Position numbers and translations under genes: made by a program
Notes under the pieces: generated by a model
Database searches by the model: none
The model's input: only the letters and a program-made list of their open reading frames with translations
Told to the model about the DNA's origin: nothing
NCBI RefSeq assembly: GCF_023061185.1
Contig: NZ_JAKGAK010000005.1
Coordinates: forward strand, 62,001 to 126,000
Reading direction: 5' to 3'
From: Chromohalobacter beijerinckii
GTDB lineage: Bacteria > Pseudomonadota > Gammaproteobacteria > Pseudomonadales > Halomonadaceae
Length of the DNA stretch: 64,000 bases
Part shown: in pieces, positions 35,825 through 44,856 of the stretch
Layout of the letters: each line of letters opens with the position of its first letter
Numbering within the stretch: the stretch's first letter is position 1

Positions 35825-37147
35825 TCAGACCTGTGGCAGCTTCATGCACACCTCGAAGCCGCCGCTTGCAGGGTGCTGAAATTGCAGTTCGCCACTGGCA
35901 CGTTCTGCAATCGCGGCCGTGATCGCAAGCCCTAGACCACTACCCGATGTAGCCGAATGCCGCCAAAAGCGCTCGGTGACATGAGCAAGCGCCTCATCGG
36001 GCACGCCCGACCCTTGGTCGTGCACGCGTAGCTCAACCCACGCGGTGGCGTTCGTCTCATGCGTCGCCAAGTCTACGTCCAACGTCACCGGCAAACCGGC
36101 CGGGCCATGCTTGAGCGCGTTGTCGAGTACGTTACGCAGCGCCGTGGCGGCCAGTTCCAGCGACACTCCCACGCGCGCATCCGGGAGTTTAGCCGGGACG
36201 ACGATACGAGCAGGCTCTTGCGTATCGCGCACGGCGCTACGGACGATATCGGCCACTGTCGCACCGTCTGTCTCGTGCTGCACCCCGGCGCCCTCGATAC
36301 GCGCCAGGGCCAGCAATTGATCGAGCGTGGCGGCCAAGCGCTGGGTCCCCTGCTCGGCATGCACGACGGCCTGGCGAATCGCATCGCCCTCTACGCGTCG
36401 CGCGACCTGAAGGTGCGTCTTGACGGCGGTCAGCGGTGTCCGCAGCTCATGCGCGGCAGCATCGGTGAAGCGCTGTTCACGATGAATGGCAGCACGCATG
36501 CGCTCCAACAGGGCGTTGAGCGTGGCGATCAACGGATGCAGTTCACGGGGCAGGCCGGTAGCCGTCACCGGCGAGAGATCATCACGGTGCCGGCGGCTCA
36601 GCGCCTCGCGCCACCCATCGAGCGGCCGCAAGGCACGCCGGGTCCCCCACCACAGCACGCCCCCGCTGATTACCAGCGCCACCGCGAAGGGCACGACCAC
36701 CAGCGCTAGGATATCGCGCATCAGACTACGCCGTTCCGTCACGCGGTCGGCGGTGGTGATCGTCACGCCATCGCGTATCAGCGTATAGACACGCCAGTCC
36801 TCACCCTCGCGCTGCCGATAGGAATAACCCGGCTGGCCCACATCGAGGATCGCGGCCATGTTCGTATGCGTACGTGCCAGCACTTGGCCCTGCGCGGACG
36901 TCACCTGACAGGCGACGCCCTTTAGCGGTGCCACGATGGACGCCCGCCGCGTCTCATCAGCCGCCCAGCTGTCCTCAGGCAATCGCGCCATCAGGCCCGC
37001 GACCATGTTCGCCGACTGTGCGAGGCGGCGGTCGAGCGTACGCTCCACCTCATCGTTGAGGCCCCACCACAGCCAGGCCGCCGCCAGGCTCCAAGTGACC
37101 GTCAAGGTCACGCCGAGTATCACCAGCAAGCGCGTCTTGAGGCTCAT
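35825..37147 (-). CDS. Sensor histidine kinase of an OmpR-type system
   Basis: 440 residues. Two membrane helices (about 7-30 and 145-167) flank a short periplasmic sensor with one cysteine (near residue 80, LKGVACQVTS). The HisKA box is AAHELRTPLTAVK, and the ATPase has NVLDNALKHG, VHDQGSGVP and GSGLGLAI. QseC/PmrB-like domain order. It overlaps its regulator by 4 bases and ends the sulfide operon, so its signal may be linked to sulfur species; that is inference. Confidence 0.9.
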   Translation of the reverse strand: MSLKTRLLVILGVTLTVTWSLAAAWLWWGLNDEVERTLDRRLAQSANMVAGLMARLPEDSWAADETRRASIVAPLKGVACQVTSAQGQVLARTHTNMAAILDVGQPGYSYRQREGEDWRVYTLIRDGVTITTADRVTERRSLMRDILALVVVPFAVALVISGGVLWWGTRRALRPLDGWREALSRRHRDDLSPVTATGLPRELHPLIATLNALLERMRAAIHREQRFTDAAAHELRTPLTAVKTHLQVARRVEGDAIRQAVVHAEQGTQRLAATLDQLLALARIEGAGVQHETDGATVADIVRSAVRDTQEPARIVVPAKLPDARVGVSLELAATALRNVLDNALKHGPAGLPVTLDVDLATHETNATAWVELRVHDQGSGVPDEALAHVTERFWRHSATSGSGLGLAITAAIAERASGELQFQHPASGGFEVCMKLPQV

Positions 37148-37845
37148 CGCGATGCCACCGATGAGGCATCCGCCTCCGCCAGAGCCTCGGCCGTGCCGAG
37201 ACGATAACCGAGGCCACGGACCGTCTCGATCACGGCCGGCGCCACTTTGCGGCGGAGATGATGGATGTGAACGTTGAGCGCATTGCTCTCCACCTCGTCG
37301 TCGAGGCCGTAGAGACTATCGCGCAGTTGATTCGCGCTCAGCACGCTGCCCGGCGACTGCAGGAAGGTCTCCAGCAGCACCAGTTCCCGCCGCGACAGCG
37401 TGACAGGGTGCCCCCGCCAGGTGACCTGGCGCGTCTGAGGGTCGAGCCGCAACGCGCCATGGACGATACACGGATGGGCCCGGCCACCCGCGCGACGCAG
37501 TAACGCATGCAATCGCGCCACCAGTTCGTCGAGATCGAAGGGCTTGACCAGATAATCGTCGGCGCCGGCATCGAGCCCCGCGATGCGGTCGCTGACGGCA
37601 TCGCGGGCGGTCAGCACCAATACCGGCACGCGTTTGCCGGCCTCGCGCCATTCCTCGACCAGCGTCAACCCATCGCCATCGCGAAGACCGCGGTCGAGTA
37701 CCACGATATCGCTCGTCACGACCTGCAGGGCATGACGCGCCGCTGCCATCGAGGCGACGGTATCGACCGCCCACCCATGGCTCTCCAGCCCCGCGCGAAT
37801 ACCGGCCGCCACCAGTTCATCGTCCTCAACGAGAAGCACATGCAT
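37144..37845 (-). CDS. OmpR-family response regulator
   Basis: 233 residues. Receiver with acidic pocket LLVEDDELV, phosphorylated aspartate in IVVLDRGLRDGDG, and the lysine in YLVKPFDL; winged-helix DNA-binding domain with LSRRELVLLETFL and VHIHHLRRKV. It lies 13 bases after the YeeE/YedE gene and overlaps the kinase gene, so it belongs to the same operon as the sulfide genes. Confidence 0.93.
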   Translation of the reverse strand: MHVLLVEDDELVAAGIRAGLESHGWAVDTVASMAAARHALQVVTSDIVVLDRGLRDGDGLTLVEEWREAGKRVPVLVLTARDAVSDRIAGLDAGADDYLVKPFDLDELVARLHALLRRAGGRAHPCIVHGALRLDPQTRQVTWRGHPVTLSRRELVLLETFLQSPGSVLSANQLRDSLYGLDDEVESNALNVHIHHLRRKVAPAVIETVRGLGYRLGTAEALAEADASSVASR

Positions 37846-37858
37846 GTATTGTTTCCCC

Positions 37859-38272
37859 TCAATGACGCGAGTTCATTCGCCGGGCCAGCCACCATCCCGC
37901 TATCAACGTCACGATGAATGCCGCCAGCGGCCAGCTCAGCCCCGAAAGCGAGGCGACCGCCGGCCCCGGACAATACCCCGAGAGCCCCCAGCCGATGCCG
38001 AAAAGCGCCGCACCGCCTAGCAGCCGAATATCGAGGTCACGGCGGGTGGGCAGCTGAAACCGGGATTCGAACAGCGGCGTTTGGCGTCGCCAGACCAGCC
38101 GGTAACCGATGAACGTGGTAACGACCGCACCGCCCAGAACGAAGATCAGGGTCGGATCCCAGGCGCCGGCGACATCGAGAAAACCGATGACCCGCGCTGG
38201 ATCGGTCATGCCGCTGATCGCCAGGCCGAGACCGAACGTGAGCCCTGCCAGATAGCCTGCCAGCATTTTCAT
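37859..38272 (-). CDS. YeeE/YedE-family membrane protein, second half
   Basis: 137 residues, about four membrane helices. Motifs LAGLTFGLGLAISGMTDPARVIGFLD and FGIGWGLSGYCPGPAVASLS are typical of the C-terminal half of split YeeE/YedE (thiosulfate-uptake-like) transporters; the cysteine in GYCPGPA is the conserved one. Overlaps its partner by 4 bases. Substrate likely a sulfur species. Confidence 0.87.
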   Translation of the reverse strand: MKMLAGYLAGLTFGLGLAISGMTDPARVIGFLDVAGAWDPTLIFVLGGAVVTTFIGYRLVWRRQTPLFESRFQLPTRRDLDIRLLGGAALFGIGWGLSGYCPGPAVASLSGLSWPLAAFIVTLIAGWWLARRMNSRH

Positions 38273-38727
38273 GGCGCGCCTCCCAGCCAGTGACGCGACA
38301 CGAACACGGTCAGCATGGCAACCAGTACGAAGACGAGCGTTGCGGCCATCGACCGGGGCGACAGACGCGCCAACCCGCAGACCCCGTGCCCGCTGGTGCA
38401 GCCGCTGCCCAGACCGGTGCCCAACCCGACCAGCAGGCCGGCGATCAACATTGTCGTCAGCCCGCTCGCCGGAGCACCGATCATCGCCCCGCTGTCACCC
38501 GCCACATTGCCCCAACCCAGGCCGGACAGCATCAAAAGTCCCGGTCCAGAGACGAGGCCCAGTAGGAAAGCGACACGCCAGGGCCTGTCCCTGCCGCGCT
38601 CGAAAACCAGCCCGGAAAGAATCCCGCTGATACCGGCGACCCGTCCCAGCAGCCCCATGAGCAGAGTGGCGGAAAGTCCGATCAGGACCCCGCCCAGCAA
38701 CCCCTGCAACGCACTCATCGATTCCAT
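38269..38727 (-). CDS. YeeE/YedE-family membrane protein, first half
   Basis: 152 residues, about four membrane helices. LMGLLGRVAGISGILSGLV and the signature GLGSGCTSGHGVCGLARLS mark the N-terminal half of split YeeE/YedE proteins, in which cysteines are thought to pass sulfur compounds across the membrane. Its stop overlaps the start of the second half in an ATGA. Lies 54 bases after the SulP gene. Confidence 0.87.
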   Translation of the reverse strand: MESMSALQGLLGGVLIGLSATLLMGLLGRVAGISGILSGLVFERGRDRPWRVAFLLGLVSGPGLLMLSGLGWGNVAGDSGAMIGAPASGLTTMLIAGLLVGLGTGLGSGCTSGHGVCGLARLSPRSMAATLVFVLVAMLTVFVSRHWLGGAP

Positions 38728-38781
38728 CTCATTCCTCTTGATGTTGTCTCCACCATGACTGTCTAAACCAGCTATCGCGTC

Positions 38782-40575
38782 TCAACCGGCTGTCGCCGAA
38801 TGCCCGGGGCCGGGCGATTCGATACAGGGATGGCTCAATGGCGCCGCCCCGCGGCCATGCAGCTCGCACCAGGCATCGAAGGTGCTCAGAAAGACCCGGC
38901 CATTGAGCGTTTCGAGCAGTTCGGTACGACTCAATCGATCCATCACCGGTCCTTTTACTTCGGCGAGATGCAGCCCGATCCGCCGGTCCCGAAGACGCCG
39001 ATTGAGCGCTTCGAGACTCGCCAATGCCGTCGCATCGATGACATTGATCGCCTGGCAGGCCAGCACTAGATCCCGCGGCGGAGGATCGCGATTGACCACC
39101 GCCGTGATCAGGTCTTCCAGGTGGCGAACGTTGGCAAAATAAAGGCTCTCGTCGACGCGCAGAATGGCGACACTGACGTCGGTTTCCACGGCATGGCGAC
39201 GGACGTTGCGAAAATGCTCGGTGCCGGGGATGCGGCCGACTTCCGCGCTGTGCGGCCGACTGGTGCCATAAAGATGCAACGCCAGCGACATGGCGACACC
39301 GACCAAGATGCCCACGTCCACACCCAGCATCAGTGTCGCCAGCGCGGTCGCCGACATGGCGATGCCCTCGCCACGGGCATAGCGCCAGACACGCTTGAAT
39401 GCCGCCAGATCGACCAGCGACACGGTGGCGATAACGATGGTCGCCGCCAGCGTTCCCATCGGCAATTGTCGCAGCCAGGGCGACAGAAACAGCATGGCCA
39501 ACGCGATGCCCACGGCGGTGAAAGCACTGGAGGCCGGGGTGCGGGCACCGGCATCGAAGTTGACCACGGAACGGGAGAAGCCGCCGGTGATCGGCATGCC
39601 GCCGGTGAACGAAGCTGCCAGGTTGGCTCCGCCCAGCCCGATCAGTTCCTGGTCCGGGTCGACGCGTTCGCCGCGGCGCACCGCCAGCGCTTGCGCCACC
39701 GACACCGACTCCACGTAGCCGACGATGCTGATCAGTACTGCCGAGCCGATCAGTGATCGCCACAGCGCTGGCTCCCAGTCGGGCAGGGTCAAAGGTGGCA
39801 GTCCGGCGGGAATCTCACCGATGACGGCGACACCATTACCGAGCCATCCCGCCGCACCGGCCACCAACGTCGCCAGCACGATGGTGGCGATCGGCGCCAG
39901 CTTGACCAGCACGCCCGCCACTCTAGTCGGCACCCGGCAGCGTTCCAGCGCGGATTTGCCCCACCGCCGTACCCACCACAACACCAGAAGCGAGCCCAGC
40001 CCGATGCTCATCGTCGGTGGACTGACATCCTCCAGCACGGAAGGTAGCTGAGACACCAGGGCCGGCAGCGTCGAGCCCGACAGATCGACTCCAAGTAGCT
40101 GCTTGAGCTGACTCGCCGCGATCAGAACGCCCGAGGCGCTGACGAAACCAGTCATCACCGGGTGACTCAAGAAGTTGACCAGAAACCCCAGCCGGCAGAG
40201 CCCCATGATCAGCAGAATGCCACCGGAAAGCAGCGCCAGTACCAAGGCCGCGGCGATATAGTCCTGCGATCCCGATTCGGCTACCTGCGACAATGCCGAT
40301 GCCGTCATCAACGAGACGACCGCCATCGGTCCCACCGACAACGTCGTGCTGGTCCCCAACAGCGTGTACACCACCAGCGGCACGAGGCTCGCGTACAACC
40401 CCACCACCGGGGGAAGTCCCGCCAGCATCGCGTAGGCCAGTGCCTGCGGAATCAGCATCAGCGCCACGATGACGGCCGCCAGCAGATCCTCGCCCAGCCA
40501 TTGGCCGTTGTAGCGCCGACCCCAGTCGAGAACCGGCAGCCAGCGTGCCAGCCCGCCCCTGTACTGCTGATTCAT
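38782..40575 (-). CDS. SulP-family anion transporter with STAS domain
   Basis: 597 residues. The membrane part (about 1-430) has the SulP N-terminal block LMLIPQALAYAMLAGLPPVVGLYASL and multiple helices; the C-terminal STAS domain (about 455-570) includes VDESLYFANVRHLEDLI and INVIDATALASLEALNRRL, with the usual conserved aspartate region. Probable role is sulfate or sulfite transport, or bicarbonate in some relatives. It follows sqr by 61 bases in the sulfide operon, suggesting removal of oxidised sulfur. Confidence 0.92.
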   Translation of the reverse strand: MNQQYRGGLARWLPVLDWGRRYNGQWLGEDLLAAVIVALMLIPQALAYAMLAGLPPVVGLYASLVPLVVYTLLGTSTTLSVGPMAVVSLMTASALSQVAESGSQDYIAAALVLALLSGGILLIMGLCRLGFLVNFLSHPVMTGFVSASGVLIAASQLKQLLGVDLSGSTLPALVSQLPSVLEDVSPPTMSIGLGSLLVLWWVRRWGKSALERCRVPTRVAGVLVKLAPIATIVLATLVAGAAGWLGNGVAVIGEIPAGLPPLTLPDWEPALWRSLIGSAVLISIVGYVESVSVAQALAVRRGERVDPDQELIGLGGANLAASFTGGMPITGGFSRSVVNFDAGARTPASSAFTAVGIALAMLFLSPWLRQLPMGTLAATIVIATVSLVDLAAFKRVWRYARGEGIAMSATALATLMLGVDVGILVGVAMSLALHLYGTSRPHSAEVGRIPGTEHFRNVRRHAVETDVSVAILRVDESLYFANVRHLEDLITAVVNRDPPPRDLVLACQAINVIDATALASLEALNRRLRDRRIGLHLAEVKGPVMDRLSRTELLETLNGRVFLSTFDAWCELHGRGAAPLSHPCIESPGPGHSATAG

Positions 40576-40636
40576 GGTTTACCAGCCTCGTTATCCTAAC
40601 CTTGTCGTGAACTATGATTCATGCAAGGTGCAGCGT

Positions 40637-41905
40637 TCAGAAGCGGCGCTGCGGTTTGGCCAACCACTCATGCCCCTTGAGCATCAGGTTCCAGTAGATG
40701 AAAGGGAGCTGCTGGGCTTTGATGCTCCAGCCGAGCTTGGTTGGCCGTGTGGCCTGGTTGATCCAGGAGGGGAAGGTCGGTTGCAACTGGCCACCGTAAC
40801 CGAACTCCGCCAGCACCACGCGGCCACGTTCGACCGTCAACGGGCAGGCGCCATACCCTGGGTAGCCGGAGGGCATCGGCTTGCCATCGAGTGACGCGAC
40901 CAGATTGTCCGCCACTACCGGCGCCTGCTTGCGCACGGCGGCGGCCGTCTTGGCATTGCCAGTGCCGCTGGCATCGCCGAGACCGAAGACATCGCTGAAG
41001 CGGTTGTGCTGGAGAGTGTCGGCGTCCAGGTCGAGCCAGCCGCCCTCGTTGGCCAGCGGCGATTCGCGCACCAGCCGTGGGGCACACTGAGGGGGAACGA
41101 CGTGAAGCATGTCGAAATCGGTCTCGATCTCTTCGCTACCGTCCTCGCTCGTGACGCGAAAACGCGCTTTCTGGGCCGGGCCGTCCACGGCGACGAGGTT
41201 CTGCTGGAACTGCTTGTGGATGCCGTAGCGCTGCACGTAATCATCCAGTGCCGGCACGAAGTCGGAGACGCCGAACATCACACCGCCGGCATTGTGGAAG
41301 TGAACGTCGATATTGTTCAGAACGCCCTGCTTCTCCCACTCATAACAGGAGAGATACATCGCCTTCTGTGGCGCACCGGCACACTTGATCGGCATCGGTG
41401 GCTGGGTGAAAAGCGCCTTGCCACCTCGCATTGCCTGAACCAGCGACCAGGTGTATGGCGCCAGATCAAACCGATAGTTAGACGTCACGCCATTCTTGCC
41501 CAGCGTCTCCTCGAGGCCATCGATCGCTTGCCAGTCGATCTCAAGGCCCGGCGCGACCACCAGTGCCCGGTAGCCGAGTGCTGAACCGTCACCCAGCACG
41601 ACCTGGCGGGAATCCGGCAACAGCCGCTCTGCAGCGGTCTGGTGCCAAGTCACGAAGCTCGGTATCACCGAGCGCATTGAACGCCGGGTCTGCTCCGGGG
41701 TGAATACGCCCCCGCCGACCAGCGTCCAGCCGGGCTGGTAGAAGTGATCCTGCGCGGGCTCAACGATAGCGATATCGAGATCTGAACGGCGTTTGTGCAG
41801 ACTCGAGGCGACCGCGATGCCTCCCGCCCCACCGCCAATGATGACGATGTCATGGCGTTTGTCGTTCTCGGTCTTCGTTTCGTCCACGACTGTCGATTCG
41901 TTCAT
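40637..41905 (-). CDS. sqr: Sulfide:quinone oxidoreductase (type II-like)
   Basis: 422 residues, FAD enzyme at the inner-membrane surface that oxidises sulfide to persulfide/polysulfide with quinone. The FAD motif is DIVIIGGGAGGIAVASSLHKR. The active-site cysteine lies in PPMPIKCAGAPQKAMYLSCYEW, a block shared with mitochondrial SQOR, and a further conserved cysteine is in YGACPLTVERG. VFGLGDASGTGNAKTAAAVRKQ is the second FAD-binding block. The start at 41905 has GGGAG upstream. It follows the persulfide-dioxygenase-like gene. Confidence 0.92.
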   Translation of the reverse strand: MNESTVVDETKTENDKRHDIVIIGGGAGGIAVASSLHKRRSDLDIAIVEPAQDHFYQPGWTLVGGGVFTPEQTRRSMRSVIPSFVTWHQTAAERLLPDSRQVVLGDGSALGYRALVVAPGLEIDWQAIDGLEETLGKNGVTSNYRFDLAPYTWSLVQAMRGGKALFTQPPMPIKCAGAPQKAMYLSCYEWEKQGVLNNIDVHFHNAGGVMFGVSDFVPALDDYVQRYGIHKQFQQNLVAVDGPAQKARFRVTSEDGSEEIETDFDMLHVVPPQCAPRLVRESPLANEGGWLDLDADTLQHNRFSDVFGLGDASGTGNAKTAAAVRKQAPVVADNLVASLDGKPMPSGYPGYGACPLTVERGRVVLAEFGYGGQLQPTFPSWINQATRPTKLGWSIKAQQLPFIYWNLMLKGHEWLAKPQRRF

Positions 41906-41963
41906 GACTAACTCCCGTTGGTAGATTCGGCGCGGCGCGGTATAGCCTGACGACGGCGCCTTC

Positions 41964-42887
41964 TCACTCCCATGCCGCGCCTTCGAGGGCATCGAGCGGG
42001 AATTTCAGATAGCGCTTGCCGTTGCTCTCCGGCTCGGGAAGCCGCCCACCGAGGATGTTGACCTGCAACGCGTGCAGGATCAGCTTCGGCATCGGTAATT
42101 CGCTGTCGCGGCGGTTGCGCAGCTCGACGTATTCGGCTTCGCTGCTCTCGCCGAGCCGATGCTTGTTGGTCTCGCGCTGCTCGCGCACGGTGCTTTCCCA
42201 CTGCGGCTCGCGGCCATCGGGCATGTAGTCGTGACCGGTGAACAGACGCGTCTCATCGGGCAGCGCCAGGATCGCCTGGATCGAGTTCCAAAGCTGATGC
42301 GCGCTGCCGCCGGGGAAGTCGGCGCGGGCGGTGCCGAAATCGGGCTGGAACAGCGTGTCGTGAACGAAGGCGGCATTGCCGATCACGTAGGTGATCGATG
42401 CCAGCGTATGGCCCGGCGAGTGCATCACGCGGCAATCGATCTCGCCCAGCGTAAAGGTATCCCCGTCGTCGAACAGACGATCCCACTGGCTGCCGTCGTC
42501 CTTCAGGTCCGGCCAGTTGTAGATTTCCTTCCACAACGCCTGGACTTGGGTCACCGGCCCGCCGATAGCGGTAGGGGCGCCGGTTTTTTCATGCAGATAG
42601 CGTGCGGCGGAAAAGTGATCCGCGTGCGGGTGGGTATCCAGAATCCAATCGATCTCGAGCCCTTCGCGCTCGACATACGCCAGCAACTCGTCGGCCTGAT
42701 GGGTCGCCGTGGCGCCGGACTTCTCGTCGAAGTCGAGCACCGGATCGATGATCGCGCAGTGCCGCGTGGCGGGGTCGCTGACGACATACTGAATGCTGAA
42801 GGTACGCGGGTCGAAAAAGCCTGCGACATCCGGCTGGCCGGACCTCTTTCCGCGTGACAAGGCAAAGGTTTTCATTGCGTTCGTCAT
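41964..42887 (-). CDS. MBL-fold persulfide dioxygenase-like hydrolase
   Basis: 307 residues. The metal-binding motif is LDTHPHADHFSAARYL, with further ligands in MHSPGHTLASI and HDTLFQPDFGTARADFPGG, and RLFTGHDYMP. These match the Blh/ETHE1-like branch that oxidises glutathione persulfide to sulfite. First gene of the operon, 58 bases before sqr, so products pass from SQR to this enzyme. No rhodanese domain is fused or adjacent. Confidence 0.88.
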   Translation of the reverse strand: MTNAMKTFALSRGKRSGQPDVAGFFDPRTFSIQYVVSDPATRHCAIIDPVLDFDEKSGATATHQADELLAYVEREGLEIDWILDTHPHADHFSAARYLHEKTGAPTAIGGPVTQVQALWKEIYNWPDLKDDGSQWDRLFDDGDTFTLGEIDCRVMHSPGHTLASITYVIGNAAFVHDTLFQPDFGTARADFPGGSAHQLWNSIQAILALPDETRLFTGHDYMPDGREPQWESTVREQRETNKHRLGESSEAEYVELRNRRDSELPMPKLILHALQVNILGGRLPEPESNGKRYLKFPLDALEGAAWE

Positions 42888-42904
42888 CGCCTCCCTAGTG
42901 CTTG

Positions 42905-42946
42905 AACGTTACACTCAGGATAACGCATTTATTGTTCTAACGTTAT
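42905..42946 (-). promoter_or_regulatory. Candidate operator of the sulfide operon
   Basis: Repeated AACGTT sites at 42905-42910 and within the palindrome TAACGTTA at 42938-42945, plus an inverted pair ATAACG (42920-42925)/CGTTAT (42941-42946), in AT-rich DNA just before the first gene. The arrangement suits a dimeric repressor, but the protein is not identified and no consensus was matched. Confidence 0.4.
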
Positions 42947-42994
42947 ACTTTTTTGCTATATAAAGGCGCACCGCATTATATCCCGCTATTAAAA

Positions 42995-43166
42995 GGTTCG
43001 TCGCACTTTGCCGGGAAATGCGGCACAGATCATCGCGAACAAGTTCGCTCCCACGACCCCCGCCGGTTAGCTTGTCCCTGTGGGAGGGAATTCATTCCCG
43101 ATAGCGGTTGTTTCTCAATCCTGCCGCCCAGGGGCCTTACCGTTTCACGCCGATCTGCGAAGAACC
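42995..43166. mobile_element. ISL3-like MITE with nested REP pair, copy 1
   Basis: 172 bp bounded by GGTTCGTCGCA and, read inward from the right, GGTTCTTCGCA. It is flanked by an exact 8-bp duplication TATTAAAA (42987-42994 and 43167-43174). Eight-base AT-rich duplications and GGTTC-type ends are features of the ISL3 family. Inside are two inverted REP motifs (CGCGAACAAGTTCGCTCCCA and TGTGGGAGGGAATTCATTCC). It has a homologous copy at 58083-58242. It occupies the middle of the 474-bp gap between the sulfide operon and the ABC transporter genes. Confidence 0.85.
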
Positions 43167-43361
43167 TATTAAAACCAGCAATAACGATCGGCACGGCACC
43201 GGAAAGTACCGTGGGATGCACAAAAACAAAAAGGAATATAAAATGTTGCTATTATTCTCTATCGGACTATTTAAGCTACACTCATCGCTAAACGACGCGT
43301 CTCACTACCGGGCTCGTCGCTTAAGAGTTGCGCTTTCCGCCTTACCCGTTAGGAGCCGACC

Positions 43362-44120
43362 ATGACACTAAGCCAAATCGCCAAATTTGCCCTGACCGGC
43401 CTTGCCTTGAGTGCAATCGCCGCAACCGCGCATGCCGACACCTTGCGTGTCGGCATGTCGGGCGGTTATTACCCCTTCACCTTCGTCGAGCAGGATGAGC
43501 TGAAAGGCTTCGAGGTCGACGTCATGAACGCCGTGGGCGAGCAGATCGGCGACGAGATCGAGTTCGTCACCGCGAGTTTCTCGGGTTTGGCGGGCATGCT
43601 GGATTCCGGGCGCATCGACACCATCGCCAATCAGATCACCATCACCCCCGAGCGCAAGGCCAAATACGCCTTCACGCAGCCCTATGTGTATGACGGGGCA
43701 CAGGTCGTGGTGCGTGAGGGCAACGACGCCATCCAGGGAGTCGAGGATCTCAAGGGCAAGACCGTCGCCGTCAACCTCGGTTCCAACTACGAGCAGTTGC
43801 TGCGCGAACTGCCCTACGCGGACGAGATCGACATCAAGACCTACGACTCCAACATCGAGCAGGATGTCGCCCTGGGGCGCGCCGACGCCTTCGTCATGGA
43901 CCGCGTCAGCGCTACCCAGGTGATCAAGGACAAGCCCTTGCCGCTGCAGCTCGCCGGCCAGCCGTTCTCGCGTATCGAAAACGCCCTGCCCTTCCGTGAT
44001 GACAAGGCCGGACGCGCCCTGCGCGATCGTGTCGATGAGGCCCTCGCCGAGCTGCGCGAGAACGGCACCCTGACGCAAATCTCCGAGAAGTGGTTCGGTA
44101 CCGACATCACCCAACCATGA
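43362..44120 (+). CDS. Amino acid ABC transporter, periplasmic binding protein
   Basis: 252 residues. Signal peptide cleaved near AHA-D, then the SBP_bac_3 fold: LRVGMSGGYYPFTFVEQDELKGFEVDVMNAV, TITPERKAKYAFTQPYVYDG and LGRADAFVMDRVSA. Resembles cystine/polar amino acid binding proteins, which would fit the neighbouring sulfur genes, but the ligand cannot be read from sequence. AGGAG lies eight bases before the ATG. Confidence 0.9.
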   Translation: MTLSQIAKFALTGLALSAIAATAHADTLRVGMSGGYYPFTFVEQDELKGFEVDVMNAVGEQIGDEIEFVTASFSGLAGMLDSGRIDTIANQITITPERKAKYAFTQPYVYDGAQVVVREGNDAIQGVEDLKGKTVAVNLGSNYEQLLRELPYADEIDIKTYDSNIEQDVALGRADAFVMDRVSATQVIKDKPLPLQLAGQPFSRIENALPFRDDKAGRALRDRVDEALAELRENGTLTQISEKWFGTDITQP

Positions 44121-44181
44121 TGCCATGCTCCATGCCACGGCCGAGACGCTCCTCGGCCGTGTGCTTTCAGGCGACCCAATC

Positions 44182-44856
44182 ATGCACGTTCTCGATCTCG
44201 ACTACATGCTGGGGTTGTTGCCGATTTTACTCGGCTATCTACCGCTGACATTGGAAATGGCCGGCGCCGGGATGGTTGCGGCGCTGGTACTGGCCTGCCT
44301 GCTGGCCGTCGTACGCGTGCAGCGCATGCCGGGGCTCAACGCCCTGGCCATGCTGTTCATTTCCTTCTTTCGCGGCACGCCGCTGCTGGTGCAACTGTTC
44401 CTGTTCTATTACGGTTTACCGCAAATTCTGACCTTCCTGGTCGCGATCAACGGCATCACCGCTACCATCCTGGGGCTGACCCTGCACTTTTCTGCCTACA
44501 TGGCGGAATCGATCCGCGCCGCCATCGTCGGCGTCGACCGCAGCCAGACCGAGGCGGCGCTGTCCATCGGCATGACCCAGGGGCAGCTCATGCGTCGCAT
44601 CGTGCTCCCCCAGGCGACGCGTGTGGCCACGCCCACGCTGATGAACTATTTCATTGACATGATCAAGGCCACGTCCCTGGCATTCACGCTGGGCGTCACA
44701 GAACTGATGGGCGCGACGCAGAAAGAGGCGGCAGGCAGCTTCCTCTATTTCGAGGCGTTCCTGATGGTGGCCGTCATCTACTGGGTGGTGGTGGAACTCT
44801 TGTCCTGGCTACAACGACGGCTGGAAAAACGTCTCAACCGGGCCTATCAACGATGA
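44182..44856 (+). CDS. Amino acid ABC transporter, permease
   Basis: 224 residues, about five membrane helices. [19 protein letters not shown] and the coupling loop [25 protein letters not shown] are the HisM/GlnP-type permease signatures. The start at 44182 ([11 protein letters not shown]) fits family length and has a weak AGGCGA upstream; an ATG at 44125 would add 19 residues. Central gene of a three-gene transporter operon. Confidence 0.9.
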   Translation: MHVLDLDYMLGLLPILLGYLPLTLEMAGAGMVAALVLACLLAVVRVQRMPGLNALAMLFISFFRGTPLLVQLFLFYYGLPQILTFLVAINGITATILGLTLHFSAYMAESIRAAIVGVDRSQTEAALSIGMTQGQLMRRIVLPQATRVATPTLMNYFIDMIKATSLAFTLGVTELMGATQKEAAGSFLYFEAFLMVAVIYWVVVELLSWLQRRLEKRLNRAYQR

